A stretch of 64,000 nt of DNA from Orientallactaga sibirica (GCA_036365145.1 JAEOAD010000029.1:24235001-24299000); one strand, 5' to 3'; shown: positions 31,609 through 44,853, counted from the first letter of the stretch. Notes: generated by a model from the letters alone, not told the origin. Numbers and translations: made by a program.

Positions 31609-33402
31609 AGTTAAAAAAATGTAAAATTAACCCGTGCACATAATGTTCTGAACGTTCAACATTAATCATGGCAATTACAAAAGAGGTACTATTTAAAAAG
31701 TGTTATGCTGTTGGTAATTGTAACAACTGTATGAATTTATGTCATGACTATTTTTTGAGCTTTGGGGTCTTATTATTTTCTAGACTAATGTGTCATGAAT
31801 TTTGTATTTGATCTACAACAAATAGAAATATGTAGTTCTCGTGTCTTGTACATATTCTTTTTGGTGTTTCACCAAATGCTCATTAATGCATTAGTGATTC
31901 CACATCAACAAATAATACATAAGATTAGGACATGTAGTTTATGCTATTTGCAGAAGCTATGGTCAATTGGCTTATTAAGTATGTACTCAACTCATTTTTT
32001 CCTGTGTACTTCATACAAAGGATGGGGTAAAAAGTTGGTGGCTGATTAAAAGCAAGAGATTCCTCTGATAGGCACCATAGCAACCAGCTGTGTATTTTTC
32101 CTGTCTTGTTTTTTAGTATAACATAATTATGACAAAAATTTTCTTCATTTTTACAATTGTGCAGATAGGTAGAAAAATATTTGAAAGATCACAGAAGTAA
32201 GCAGTGACATAAGTGCATTAGTGTTCCTCATCACAGCCCAATTTCCCTGTACATGTTAGAGTGGTTAAAACTTAAGACAGCTTTCAGTTGTGTTTTGAAT
32301 TTAAGATTCTACTTATTTATGTCTCAATAAAATTCTTAATAATTGATAATTATTGTAAGCTTTCTACTATAGAAAATAAGGTAGGTGAGGGAGATAGAGA
32401 CAAAGATAAAGAGAGACAGAAAAAGGAAGGAAAAGGAGAAGGAGAGAAAGCAGCAAGCACAAGATTAGAACATATTTCTCCCTATGCTCAAACATGAAAG
32501 GGAATTATGTTTTCATTCCTTACTACTCATAATAATTTCTGTAAATTTAGTTTCAAGGTGGAGTGGAACCTATTTAATTTATGTTGAAATGATCTATTTC
32601 ACATTTTAGAGAAAAAGCATTGTAGTATGACTGCTTATGGATTGGGGAAGCATTCAGTCTTCCCAAGTCCTGAGCATTTTCTGATTTTTATAGACTTTGA
32701 TTATAACCCTTTTTAGTTTTCCTATTTCTAGAGTTATTGTTATAGGACTTATTTCCTGAACTTGAAATTATTCTGGATCTGTGGCCAGGCAGGAATCAGT
32801 TCACAATGCACAGGTTTGGGGTATGCTCAGGATATCTAATAAACACTGTGAAGCAGAGGGATGTGTCAAGCTAGGAATTGAATAGTGTTGTGTATGGATG
32901 CTCTCTGCAACAAACACATTAGCTAATCTGTTCTTTCCTTCAGCAATACCATAGTAACTATATGCAGAGCACAGACACTGGCTTCCTTCTCCTCTCAGCT
33001 TTCACTGCATTACTTGCTCTGATTTTTCAGCATATAAATAATGTGTTTCATTATGATATTTTCATACAAATATAACATGGACATGTGCATGCATTAAATG
33101 TTTCAGAGACACTTTTATGTTTATACACTACAAAATTGCTGATTTCCTCTACAATAAACAGAGCATCTGATTGTTCCTAATCTGTGTATTGCTGTATTTG
33201 TATACGTGTGTGTCCTCACCACAACTCATCTAAATGTTGGTCCTTTCTGTGGTAATTCTGGGATATTGCATCTATAGTTGAGTAGGTTGTTGCCAGGGAT
33301 CACTGCTTGATCTATGGATGTGACTTACATAACTATGATGATAGTGGATTTTTATAAGGGAGGTGAGTTTTGATGATCTCGGTAACACATGCACACACGG
33401 AC
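31609..33402. other. Mostly single-copy DNA
   Basis: 1.8 kb. A GA-rich purine run lies at 32380-32455. The part from about 33035 (TTTCATTATGATATTTTCAT) recalls antisense L1 3' UTR debris but is too short to be sure. The plus frame 31795-32049 (84 codons) has no recognised domain. Confidence 0.4.
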
Positions 33403-33417
33403 ACACACAAATTTTCT

Positions 33418-33433
33418 TTTTTAAAAATATATT

Positions 33434-33476
<43 letters not shown>

Positions 33477-33663
33477 TTTGAGAGAAAGAGGGGGAGAGAG
33501 AGAGAGGAAGAGAATGGGCCTGTCAGGGCCTCTAGCCACTGCAAATGAACTCCAGATGCCTGTGCCTTCTGTGCATCTGGCTTACTTGGGTTCTGGAGAA
33601 TAGAAATGGGATACTTTGGCTTTGCAGGCAAACACCTTAACCACTAAGCCATCTCTCCAGCCC
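33418..33663 (-). mobile_element. Short-form DIP-like SINE with (TTTA)n
   Basis: Direct repeats ACACACAAATTTTCT (33403-33417) and ACACGCAAATTTTCT (33664-33678). The tail has grown to about eleven TTTA units (33434-33479). The head GGGCTGGAGAGATGGCTTAG is intact. Confidence 0.94.
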
Positions 33664-33811
33664 ACACGCAAATTTTCTAATCACAGTGAGGTATAAAGTC
33701 ACCAACATTCTGATTGTAACCTTTGACCATTATAAATGTCATTATAGCTAACTCAGATAATCAAAGCATAACTCACCCTAAAGTTTTCTCTCTCTTTTTG
33801 TCTCTTTGATA

Positions 33812-33932
33812 TGTTTTCAGGTATCCCAGGCTGGGCTCAATCTCACTGTGTTGTATAGCCAAGGGCAACACTGAACTTCTGCTGCTTTGGACTTTACTTC
33901 CCGTGGGTCAGGATTGCAGAAATGCATCGCCA
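33812..33932 (-). mobile_element. Old B1-like relic
   Basis: TATCCCAGGCTGGGCTCAAT, GCCAAGGGCAACACTGAACT and TCAGGATTGCAGAAATGCAT follow the order of a reversed 7SL-type monomer at low similarity. It predates the modern B1 copies. Confidence 0.45.
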
Positions 33933-34362
33933 TTCTTCAACAATTTTTCTCTCTAGAAGAAAGTATTTTGGATTTATTCTGTTTCCACATATAGGGACAA
34001 AAATTATAATATTTTTGAATTCCTACCTATAGTTATAGAACTCTCAAAATTCCATAGATAGACTATACATTAGAATTAGGAATATCATTTTAGAAAATAA
34101 TTAAAAGGACTCACAGAATAGGTATGTACAAATGTTATCTGCAATAAAGACATTGGTGGATATTTATTGGGTTCGTAAAAATCAAGGTAAGTCCCTAGAT
34201 AATGTAGTTAGAAAATAAGTCCAAACAACAGTCCTGTGAGCATATTCGAGCTTTGCTTTCCAAAAATAACATCACGCTTTCAATTTGTTTGTGAAAATAC
34301 ACTCTGAAAGTCATGAAGCCAGTGCTTGTATTGCTTTTTAAACAACACACTTGAAATAATAT
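33933..34362. other. Single-copy DNA
   Basis: 0.43 kb. No recognised feature. Confidence 0.4.
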
Positions 34363-34375
34363 AAAATAAATTATT

Positions 34376-34651
34376 ATTTTTTTAAAAAAATTATTATTAT
34401 TTTATTTATTGTTTTGGAGAGAGACACAGAGAGGGAGACAGATAGAGATGGGCACACCAGCAGTCTCTCAGCTGCTGTGAACTAAATCCAGATGTGTGAG
34501 CCCCCTTGTGGGCAAGTGCGGCATTGTGCCCTTGCATCACTTGGCATCTGGCTAAACGTGGGACCTGGAGATTGGAACCGCTGGAGATTGGAACCAGCAT
34601 TCTTAGGCTTAGCAGGCAGGCGCCTTAACCTCTAAGCCATCTATCCAGCCC
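34376..34651 (-). mobile_element. Long-form DIP-like SINE with duplicated B box
   Basis: Flanked by AAAATAAATTATT at 34363-34375 and 34652-34664. On plus, AGATTGGAACC occurs at 34569 and 34585, giving the 16-bp B-box duplication. The long central block is intact (GTGGGCAAGTGCGGCATTGT). Confidence 0.95.
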
Positions 34652-34664
34652 AAAATAAATTATT

Positions 34665-35570
34665 TTATATCATAGAAAAAGTCCTTGTGTAGATACTGGA
34701 TTAAAATGTTGCCTGTTCATTAATCCTGTAAAATACTTTATTATATAAAGGAAACTGTGGAATGTATAGAGAGGAATTTGGAGTAGATGATGGTTTCCAA
34801 ATCTGTATAACTATGATGAGGATAATAAGCCATTAACCTCCATGTTGGGAAGTATTAATGCTCTACCTGTGTTGACTGAGTCCACTTGAACCATAGGCCC
34901 ATTATGTTGCTAAACAGGGAAACTTACTCCTTAAATGTACATAATTAAATGTATTTTTGACATAGACTTTTACTTTATAAAGTATACCTGAAAACTTTTG
35001 GATAGCTTGTTTAAAGGTTCTGACAGAGAACACAGCTACTTCCATTCCTTGTTAGAAAGTGGCCCTCCTTGACAAGCAAAGTTGTATCTTATGCCCAGTA
35101 TATTGTGTCTGGATGGACATACATGGAATGGTGAAGGATAAAGGGCACAATAACCTAACCAGATAGATTAGCCATATTGAAGTTAGATATCAGGGGCTGA
35201 CAGATATTTGAAGCCAGATGAACACGTACTACCTGACAACTAATAGATGATTTAACTCTTTTCATAGAATTCTTTGTGACAAGTCCTAGCCTAACCAAGG
35301 AATAAATATGGAACCACAGTTATATATTTTAGATGGTTTTCCTGAAATATGAATCATAAGAAAATAAATATCAATACCTAAATATCTGAAGTTTATTCAA
35401 TGATTTCATCTAAATCCTCAAAAGGATGTTCCTGATACATGGCTTTGTGTGTTCCAAGCACAGTGTCCAAGACTGATTTCTATCTTTGTATGTGTTTCTT
35501 CCTGGAGTACAGACACTTAAATTGCCATGCCTATTTCTATACTTGCCTATTAGACAACATTTATCTAAGG
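34665..35570. other. Single-copy DNA
   Basis: 0.9 kb without repeat or coding signal. Confidence 0.45.
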
Positions 35571-35573
35571 TTG

Positions 35574-35800
35574 TGAGATAGTCACTGGATAAAGCACTTG
35601 CCCTGCAAGCAAGAGGACTAGAGTGTAAATCCCCAGCACTCATGTAAATATGAGTGGATATAGTGCCTGCATATAACCCCAACTCATGGGATGCAGGGAT
35701 AAAAGATCCCAGGGGCCATGTGGTTAGCTAGAAGAGCTGAATCAGCCAGCTTGGGTTCAATTGAGAGAAACTTCCTTCAGCAAATTACATGGAATGTAAT
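35574..35800 (+). mobile_element. B3 SINE relic
   Basis: GTGAGATAGTCACTGGATAA head, CACTTGCCCTGCAAGCAAGA, AATCCCCAGCACTCATGTAA, then GGGATGCAGGGATAAAAGAT and TTCAATTGAGAGAAACTTCC. It has the order of B3 with several small deletions. Confidence 0.62.
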
Positions 35801-35814
35801 CTAGGATGTTACTT

Positions 35815-36222
35815 GACATTAACCCTTGTTGTAAAGAGTTCAACATTTCTAGGATGAATATCCAAACCAGGCACAGTTTAGGGGAGGAAGGACTTTATTT
35901 CAAGATTACAAATCCAGGAGAAAGTTTCAGCAGTGGTAAAAGCTGCTTCCATATATCCAAACACAGACAGAAACCATCACCAGCCAGCAAACACCAAAAG
36001 CGACAAACAGAAACCAGCAACAGTGGGAGCCCAGGACTCAAACTGCTCTCTCACACCTTTGGGCTGGAATTAAGATCCATCCCCAGTGACACCTTAAGCT
36101 GGACTCCAGAATCCACCTTCAGTGACAACTCCTCCATCCAGGTGGCTGGAGATTTAAGTCACAAACTCAGAATTATACCAGAATCTATGGGGGCCATACA
36201 GTCAAAATACTACAACATCTAA
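35815..36222 (+). mobile_element. RMER1/URR1-like rodent repeat
   Basis: GGGGAGGAAGGACTTTATTT, AAATCCAGGAGAAAGTTTCA, TTAAGATCCATCCCCAGTGA, GACAACTCCTCCATCCAGG and CTATGGGGGCCATACAGTC parallel the end modules of the copies at 7118 and 29530. The 138-codon plus frame across it is the longest chance frame in this part and has no protein resemblance. Confidence 0.55.
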
Positions 36223-38664
36223 CCTCCATATGGAAAAAATTTGTGTGCATACCCATACATATTTGTATCCATATGAGTACTCATACACACACAAATAAAG
36301 ACAACATCAATCTAGAGAATTTTCTCTATGGTGTAGATCCACAAAAGAATTTATTTAAAATACAGAATAAAATACCATTCCTGCCTTTGTATGAAAATTT
36401 TAAACATTTAAGTTAAAAAAATAAGTGTTAAAAATTAGGCCTGGATAATTTTTACATGATTTTAAATGCTGAATGATGTATTCAGTATGCTAATTCTCAA
36501 ATTAACCTGAAGCACAAGTGCATATGAGACTTGTATAGAAAAGAGCAATTCGATGTTTTGGTTGCATGTTTAGTTAATTTATGTTGGCATTTGTAATAAT
36601 GCCTTCTGCCTCAAAGGGTGAATCATCTGCTCATCTGTTCTGCTGGAGAACTTTCATTTTTATGATTCATTAATGTCTTTTAAAATTTTTAAATGGCATT
36701 CAAAAAATAATCAATTTTAAAATAGGTATGCAGAGAACTGCTTGAAGTTGACATGATATAATCACTGATGGTCTGATATGATCTAGAGGATGGAAGTTAA
36801 AATTTTATTCATCTCTGGCCGCAAGCACATGTTTGTTGTGAGCTCCAAAGATTGTTATGGATTCTGGTATTGCTGGTGATATATGTACATTCCATGTTGC
36901 TCGTGTGTCTGTGTGTGTATGTGTGTGTGTGTTGTGTGTATGTGTGCATTATCAGCTGTACTGATAAGACATAGAGAAAAATAGGAAGGAAGTCAGAGTT
37001 CACCCTGCTGTTAGCAGTGGGGTAAATGGGCATAATTAGAATACTTTTGCCCATTGTTAAAATTCCCACAGGCTGTGAGACAAACAACTAAAAGGTGGAT
37101 AATGACAAGCACTATTGTATGGGTACATGAGAAACAGTGTGATCATTTTCATTTGCAAATTACAGCTAATGACTTTGTTATTGGTGAAGGAGATGTTCTA
37201 AGAACTAATTAAAAATAATTGATACATTAATGCTAATAAATGCACTTGCAAACCAGCACAAATAGACTTGTAATTTGAGGGTATGTTGTGTACTCACAGC
37301 AGCCTAAATGAAGCTATAATTTAAAGATCAATGTTCAGAAAGTCAGAGACCCATGGGTAGCTAAAAGAACACCAGTTACTCCCCTCTAAAGTAAAGATCA
37401 AATCCTCCTTTTTAGTTCACAGGTGAGTTAACAGGAAATCAGGAGGATGATAAAAGTTTCTCTTGTCCGAAATTGTTCTTGCATGGTAACTAAGCATTGA
37501 TAGAAGAGTAAAGAAGAGTGCCTATGCAAAGAATCTCTTAACTACATAGACCTTTAAGCACTACAGGACAGGAAGAAAACACCCTGAAGGGCTGTGGTCA
37601 TGCAACATTACCAAGGAACATTTTATCTAAAAGTTTATTAAAACAAAGACCTAGATGCATTTAATAAGTAGGAGAAATATGAAAACATATCATGGAGATA
37701 AAGACAGATGAGAGTAGGAAGGTATTATAAGAACAAAAATTAAGATAGGTAAAAATTCTAAAACTCTCAATAAGAGACACAGAACAACCACAGGTATCCA
37801 GGAAACAAAGCAAAACATATTTATGGAATAGAAGGCAATGTTGTTCACAAAACACAGCTATCATCTTAACTGAAATATGGAATAGTTCATTATGGAGTAA
37901 AATATGAGTGACCATAGCCTGTCAATGTGGATTCAAATGTCACATTTTACCATGGTACGTTTCATGAAGTTCTTTGCAATAGATTTCACAAGCAATGTAT
38001 TGACACTCTCAGCTCTTTGTTTGGTGGAAATGACTGGTATTTAAGGAATTCCAACAGGATGTATCTAATATTGCCAGTTAGGCATGAATATGTTAGTTCA
38101 AAAATAGATCATTTGGGCTCATTTCCACTATATTCTAACTTTCTGCTATTACAGAATTTCTCATCAGCCTTATCAAATCTGCCTCATAGCTATGTTTTTT
38201 TTTTTTTTTTTTTTTTTCCTTTTCTGGAAACTTCAGTTCATATGAGGCCCTTCTACTGGCAATATCTACAACTTTATTTGCAGAAAGAGCTTGTGGCAAG
38301 TAGCTAGCTAGTTGTGTGGTCCTATGAAAGACAGAATCCTTGCGTGTCAATGACTGGCAAGGTAAGGTGTTTGTCCTTAGCTTACTAGACAACAAATGAG
38401 TTCACATGTCATAGAAGTAGTAGCATGCTTCAGAGACATTTATAGAGCAAATTCTATTCTTTGATAGTGAATGACTGTAAAGGTTTCTTACCAGTAAATC
38501 AAAGGAAATTAAGGTAATAGTGCATTTTAGCAGAGTTCTTTGAGTTCACAGCTAAATATATGCCTCTGATCTATGACCTGTATCTACCCTTAATTGTGCT
38601 TTAGCATTCATGTATTTTCTTAAAAACTTAAGTAAAAAGCTTTAAGCATTTATTTATGTGCTGA
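36223..38664. other. Single-copy DNA
   Basis: 2.4 kb. It contains an imperfect (TG)n tract (36901-36950) and a T-run (38193-38217). The frames 36809-37087 minus (His/Thr-rich, from the TG tract), 37661-37915 minus and 37927-38307 plus (126 codons, crossing the T-run) show no known domain, and I do not call them genes. Confidence 0.45.
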
Positions 38665-38667
38665 TTT

Positions 38668-38880
38668 TAAAAAAATAATTTTGTTTATTTGTAAGCAGAG
38701 AGAGATAGAAGAAAGACAGCCAGAGAGAATGAATGCCAGGGCCTCCAGCCACTGTAAATGGACTCCAGACACATGCACCATTTTTGAGCATCTGACTTTA
38801 CATGGATACTAGGACAATCAAACTTGGGTTGTCAGTCTCTGCAGGCAAATGCCTTAACAATTGAACCATCTCTCCAGCCC
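38668..38880 (-). mobile_element. Old short-form DIP-like SINE
   Basis: The minus head GGGGCTGGAGAGATGGTTCA is kept, and the body is drifted (GCATCTGACTTTACATGGAT on plus). The A/T tail side is at 38668-38690. No clear duplication. Confidence 0.85.
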
Positions 38881-39164
38881 CTCTGTTGAATTTGGAATGT
38901 CATTTATTAGAGTTGTTTCCCCCTACTGAGCATGACTGTACAACATTGACATGCAAAGTAATCATCCTGGTTGTGAGCTACAACCATGCCAGTTGACAAG
39001 CCACCAAGTTATCCTAGCAAAGTGGCAATATATGTATGCCTTAATAGTAAATTAAGAGGAGAGGCAACCATATAGCAATCATTATCTACTTGAATAAAGA
39101 ATATATACAGATTGGATATGATACAAAATAGCACAATAGGAAACAAAAATCAAATAGAGCTTTA
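38881..39164. other. Single-copy DNA
   Basis: 0.28 kb between a SINE and the plus-strand L1. The exact L1 start is uncertain and could lie slightly inside this interval. Confidence 0.35.
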
Positions 39165-39272
39165 AAACACCTCTCTAGAACCCCTCTCTAACAGAGTCAC
39201 TCATGTGGAGGACAGAACATCTGAGACAAAAGAAATTGATCAGGAGTCCAAAAAGATTCTTCTCAGTAGCCC

Positions 39273-42200
39273 ATGGAAACATATAAAGCATGCCTTCATA
39301 AATTCAGGAAAATTTATATAACTTCCTGTGTCATATCAGATCACCATTATTTGAAGGTAGATATTAACAAAAGACACAACAGGAATTCCTCCACCTCCTG
39401 CAGACTAAACAACACACTTTTAAACAATGAATGGGTTGCAGGAGAAATAAAAAAAATGAATTGTAAAACTGGTAGAATTAAATAGTAATGAAAACACCAC
39501 TTACCAAAACTTATGGGACACAATGAAGGCAGTCCTAAGAAAAAATTTATAGTGCTATATTCCTTCATAACAGAGATAGAGGGATCCCAATTTAATAGCC
39601 TAATAATCAACCTAAAGGCATTGGAAAAACAAGAAGAATTGAATCCTAAGTGCTCCAGATTGAAAGCAATAATCAAAATCAGAGCAGAAATTAAAGAGTT
39701 GTAAACTAAGAAAACAGTTATGAAAAATCCAAGAAATAAAGAGTTGGTTCTTTGAAAAAATAAATAAGATAAACCCTTGGCCAATTTGATCAAACCAAAA
39801 AAAAAAAAAAATTAGAAGCCTAAAATTAACAAAATCAGAAATGAAAATGGAAATGGAGAGGTCACAATAGACATTAATAAAATTGGGAGAATCATCAGGA
39901 CATGCTTCTAAAGTCTCTACTCCACAAAAATGGATAATCTGGAAGAAATGAATGAATTTCTAGACACATACCACATACCAAAACTAAACTCAGAGCAGAT
40001 TAATCCCCTAAATAAACCTGTCACACCCATGGAGATTGAAAGGGTAAACAAAAACCTCCTCACAATGAAAAGTCCAGGACCGGATGTCTCCTCACCTGAA
40101 TTTTATCAATCCTGCATTGAAGTATTGAAACTAATTTTTCTCAAACTCTTTCACATAATCAGAGTACAGGGAATTCTCCCCAATTCCTTTTATGAAACTA
40201 GCATCACACTAATACCAAAATCTGACAGACATTCAAGAAAAGAAAACTGTAGGTCTATATGCCTGATGAACTTTGATGCAAAGGTCCTGAACAAAATCCT
40301 TGCAAACTGAATTCAATAGCACATCAAAAGCATTATCCACCTTGATCAAGCAGGATTTACCTCAGGGATGTAGGGATGTTTCAACATATGGAAATCAGTA
40401 AATATAATTCACCAAATAGATAAACTTAATCACATAAATCACATGATCATTTCACTAGATGTTGAAAATGTCCTTCACAGAATATAACATCACTTCATGA
40501 TCAAAACAGTGGAGAGAATAGGCATGGATGCTTTATACCTCAACACAACAAAATCTATTTATAAAGCACCTGAAGCCCAAGTAAGACTTAATGGGGAAAG
40601 ACTTAAGGAGTTTCCTTTTAGATTGGGAGCAAGACAGGGGTGTCCACTGTTATCCCTGCTTGTAAACATAGTACTAGAAATCCTAGACCAAGTAATAAGA
40701 GAAAAGAAAGACATGAAAGGGATACAAATTGGAGAGAAGAAGTCAAATTAACCATATTTGCAGAAGACATGATCCTATAAATAAGTGACCCCAAAGTCCT
40801 CATTGCAAAACTTCTAAAGGTATTGTGGCACGATATAAAATGAACACAAAAAAATTCAGTAGTCTTTCTATATGCAAATGACAAATATACAGAAAAAGAA
40901 ATCGGCAAGACTCTCCCATTTTAAAGAACCATAAAATCATAGATCTTGGAATAATACTAATCAAGGGTGTAAAAGCCTTATACATTGAAAACATAAAAAT
41001 ACTCAAGAAAGAAATTGAGGAGGACTTGAGAAGATGGAAAGGCCTCCCATGCTCCTGGATAGATAGAATTAATATTGTGAAACTGGCCATTCTATCAAAA
41101 GCATGATACAGATTTAATACAATACCAATAAAAATTCTAGCATCATACTTCACAAATAGAACAAATGATGTATAAATTAATATGGAATGCCAGAAGACTT
41201 TGGTTATCCAAACATATCCTCAGCAAAAGACACATTTCTGGAGGTATCATCATGCCTGACCTACACTATACTACACAGCTATAGTAACAAAAACAGCATG
41301 GTACTGGCATAAGAACAGATATAGAGACCAGTGGAATAGAATTGAAGACCTAGCCCTTAGGGAAAGTAACTACAGCTACTTAATCTTTGACAAAGGTGTC
41401 AATAATATACACTGGAGAAAAGATAGCATCTTCAACCAGTGGTGTTGGACAGATTGAAAAACCACATGTAGAAAATTGAAAGTATTCCTGTTTATCTCAC
41501 CATATACAAAACTGAACTTCAAATGGATTAATGACCCCAATATAAGACCTGAACCTCTTCAATTCCTGGAAGAAAAAAATAGGACAAACTCTCCATGATA
41601 CAAAATGGGCAAGGACTTCCTGAACAACAGCCCAGTAGCTGGAAACTAAACAATCACTCACCCAATGGGATCTTATGAAGCTAAAACACTTTTGCACAAA
41701 TATACCATTAGCAGAGCAAATAGATTACCCACAGAATGAGAGCAAATTTTTGCCAGCTGTACCACTGACAAAGGCCTACTATGTAGAATCTCTAAAGAAT
41801 TTAAAAACTAAACAACAAAAATCAAAGAACCCATTCAAAAAATGGGGTAGAACTGAATTGGTAGTTCTTAGAGGAAGAAATACAAATGGCTAATACACAC
41901 TTAAGAAAATGTTCAACATTTCTATTCATCAGAGGAATACAAATTAAAAGAACTATGAGATTCCACTTTACTCCAGTAAGGATGTCAATCATTAAAATAT
42001 CAAATTACAAATATGTTGGCAAGGATGTGGGGAAAGAGGAGCCCTCATTCACAATTGGTGGAAATGCAAACTTGTACAACCAGTATGGAAATCAATTTGG
42101 AGATTCCTGAAAAAGATTACTATAAAAATAGCAACAGACCCAGTTATCCCCTTACTGGGCATTTACCCTAAATGCTCCATGCCTCACTACAGAGATATTT

Positions 42201-42345
42201 GCTCAACCATTAGTACACCTTCTCAATTCTAATAGCTTAGAACTGGAATCAACCCATTGGACGAATGGATAATAAAGATGTGGTACACATACACAATGGA
42301 TTTCCACTAAGCAGGAAGAAAAAATGATGCAATGAAATTTGTAGG
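39273..42345 (+). pseudogene. L1 ORF2 pseudogene (endonuclease end, reverse transcriptase, C-terminal part)
   Basis: In life ORF2p nicks target DNA and reverse-transcribes L1 RNA at the nick. The endonuclease end is seen as SDHHYLKVDIN and RLNNTLLNNEWV (39340-39450). Reverse-transcriptase landmarks follow: SPGPDVSSPEFYQ (near 40070), SITLIPKSDR (40200), DAKVLNKILAN (40275), the motif A region ISLDVEN (near 40455, first catalytic Asp kept) and GARQGCPLLSLL (near 40625). The FADD-type catalytic box reads FAED (near 40755), so one metal-binding Asp is replaced by Glu, and a stop follows. Frames shift repeatedly: open pieces lie at 39273-39485, 39930-40310, 40497-40751, 41675-41893 and 41886-42110. 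The C-terminal segments near 42010-42300 align with the fragment at 54.5 kb. Not translatable as one protein. Confidence 0.92.
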
Positions 42346-43735
42346 AAAATAGAGGGACTTAGAACAGATCATTCTCAGTGAACACACACAATCAAAGAAA
42401 GACAATTGCCACATGATCTCACTTATCTGTGGTTCCTAACTTGTATTAGCTTGATTTGCTGGATTATGAGATAGGCAACTTGAGACTCAGACAATAGGGA
42501 TGGAAGAGGTTGTGGTAGGGGAAGGGAACATTGAGGGGAAATAAACACAAAACTAAACCCAAAGTGAACTGGTATTCTAGAAACCTTTTTCCTTGAAGGT
42601 AGACTAAAAGATATACCTCTCAACAGGAGCATAGAGGAAGTGCATGAAAAGAAGGGCCCTGGAAAGGGTGAGATAAAGCCTAACAAAAAATTGGGCTTTG
42701 ATCTGTAACTCACAGTTCCAGAAATAGGTGCTACCCACATTGAGCTGTTGATTGGAGGTCCCTAAAACAAGACAGGCTTCTGTCAAATTACTTGATTACC
42801 TGATTGAGGTAAAAGGAAAGACCATATTGCTGAAGCTACCAAATGCTGTTTGCACAGAGCACAGAGAGACCTGGCAGGAAGCTGGAAAAGAGTCATTCCC
42901 CAGATAGCTCATCTAATGCTGGAAAGTGTTACATGAGCTACTGGGGGAAAGTGGGCCAACAATGATGTGAGCAAACAAGGGTCTAAGCTACGCAGAAGCA
43001 ACCAGCCTGACAAGGAGTACACACCAGTGCAATGGTAGCACACACTTTAGTGGGTAATCAATAGCTTTTGGATTGGCTAAGAGATCCATTCAGTGAAAAG
43101 GAACCCATATCTGGAACGGGGAACCAGGTCTGAATCCTAAGGAGACAAAGAGACAATTCTTTGGCTAAAAGAGGGGCTACATCCAAGAATCCCTATGTTA
43201 ATAACACATCCAACTGAACATATGCTGACTTCATTTTACATTGGAGAATCTGTTTTTCTTTTTCAGAAGGTAGTGAGACCAGAGGAGATAAACCACCCCC
43301 TCACATTTTGGCCAAGTCATGGCTCAAACCACAGAGGAATTGGGGAGACAAGCAAGAGTGCTGCTTCTATAGTGAGCCTGGCAATCAGTGCCAGGTGAAG
43401 GACACAGATGCTGAGGATACTTAACACCTATCAAAGCAAATCCAGAGCTTCTGAGAGCTCATCACTGAAGTAGATTTAAAACACACCCACCAAAGCTCAG
43501 GGAATTTGGTGGAATAGGGGGTGAGAATATTGTAAGAGACACAGTTGGGAAGTCATTTCCACAGGCATATCCTCCCACCAATGACTGACTGCTGCTCCCA
43601 CAATACATAACCCACAACCCTATAGAAAATTAGAGAAACCCCATGGAGGAAGGCCTCCTGTGGGAGGAGGGAAAAGATAGCACCAACACATGGTGAATCC
43701 ATACAGAATATGTTCTTAATAAAAAAAGAAAGATA
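42346..43735 (+). mobile_element. 3' UTR of the plus-strand L1
   Basis: Begins near GAACAGATCATTCTCAGTGA. It includes a purine-rich run (GGGGAAGGGAACATTGAGGG), the AGTGCAATGGTAGCACAC block near 43027, the CCCACCAATGACTGACTGC stretch near 43575, and ends AATAAAAAAAGAAAG. Shared almost end to end with 12343-13165. Antisense frames here (42423-42740, 42604-42786, 43553-43795) are shadows. Confidence 0.85.
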
Positions 43736-44702
43736 CTTCCTTTGAACTGAACACTGGACAGGTTTTAATTGGGATGTGTATGAAGCAGAATACAAAGTGT
43801 CACTGTCACTAATTAAAATAATTTAAGAACTAGCTGACATTTTAAGCATTTTAATGAGCATTATTTTTCAAGGTTGCAAAAAATTTAAATTCTCCTTTTA
43901 ATTGGCAATTTTATTTTCATAGTAAGTTCAACAACTTGGTTAGACAATCTGTTGTGATTTAAATCAGCATGGATTAAAGTCTTTCTTGGCAAATCCAAAT
44001 TATTTTTCACAGTATGTCTAAGATAATATTGAAATTCCTCATTATTGTAAGAAGTTTTGCAACAGGAGCTTAGTGCTCTCCTTCAAACTTTATCTACATT
44101 TCTGCATGCTAAAACTTGGCCCAGGACCTATATTTAGTTTTCAAATTGATCTAACATAACGGTGAGCATTTACTTGGTTTATGATCTAATACTTCTCCAA
44201 AGTCATCCACGTATATGTTCTTTCATTCACAAAGTATCTATCATGGTATGTCTATGTCACACACTGGTTTTAGCTTTTAGGGTGTGCCAGTGAGCAATGT
44301 AAATGGAATCAGTAAGAACTAGTCACATTGTGAATATTTTTATACTGTGTAATTTTTTTGAGAACTTAATTGTGCTAACATATTGAATATTGATCATATT
44401 CCCATCCTGTTATTCTCTTATGTTCCCTCATCCCTACCATGCTCCACTGGTGGACCTCTTCAGTGGAGTTATCCATATTCACGGTGGGGTTATGAATGCA
44501 CCAGTCATAAGAGTTTTAAGAAGGATAAAAGTCATAAGCAAATTTATGGCATTCAGAGTAAAACATTGGAAGGGCAGGTTTCTATCAATTGATAGCTAAG
44601 TAAGGTAGAGGTTCTTAAAAATTGTGTTTTATTTAACTGTTGCACATCAAAATGGAGATAAATTTAGACCAAGAGATTAAATATGCAATATGAATGTTTC
44701 AC
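43736..44702. other. Mostly single-copy DNA
   Basis: 0.97 kb. GATCATATTCCCATCCTGTT near 44392 may be antisense L1 3' UTR debris. Two overlapping 69-codon plus frames near 44383-44599 have no recognised domain. Confidence 0.4.
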
Positions 44703-44853
44703 TTTTTTTTTTTTTTTCTAGGAGGTGTCTCACTCTAGCCCAGGCGTCCTGGTATTCACTTTGTAGTCCCAGGCTGGCCTTGAACTCACCTCAGTCCTCC
44801 TACCCCTGCCTCTCAAGTGCTGGGATTAAAGGTATGGTCCACCACACCCAGCT
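44703..44853 (-). mobile_element. B1 SINE
   Basis: Minus-strand copy from AAGCTGGGTGTGGTGGACCA (44853) to a T16-type tail on plus. GGTGTCTCACTCTAGCCCAG is at its 3' end. Slightly shortened in the middle. Confidence 0.9.

Larger units (their letters stand above)
39165..43735 (+). mobile_element. L1 retrotransposon, 5'-truncated, about 4.6 kb
   Basis: An autonomous-type LINE that has lost its promoter, ORF1 and the first part of ORF2. What remains, in order: the end of the ORF2 endonuclease, the whole reverse-transcriptase region, the cysteine-side 3' part of ORF2, and a roughly 1.3-kb 3' UTR with a polypurine stretch (near 42495-42545). It ends at an A-rich tail containing AATAAA near 43717. 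Many stops and frameshifts make it inactive. It is the best reference in the window for placing the isolated L1 3' UTR pieces at 12.3, 15.1 and 18.5 kb. No flanking target duplication was found. Confidence 0.93.

Noticed and set aside
31226..31624. 132-codon plus-strand frame
   Set aside because: Most of it lies in a long-form SINE and its A-tail. No domain, and the same SINE gives similar frames elsewhere (5265-5522, 59254-59508, 61368-61583).
35806..36222. 138-codon plus-strand frame
   Set aside because: It covers a rodent interspersed repeat. Composition and lack of homology fit a chance frame.
37927..38307. 126-codon plus-strand frame in single-copy DNA
   Set aside because: It crosses a T-run that adds a Phe stretch. 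No domain, splice context or promoter signal supports it.
39347..39793. 148-codon minus-strand frame, the second longest here
   Set aside because: Antisense to the L1 ORF2 pseudogene, so its openness follows from AT-rich L1 coding sequence.
42423..42786. Minus-strand frames of 105 and 60 codons
   Set aside because: Antisense to the L1 3' UTR with no protein resemblance.
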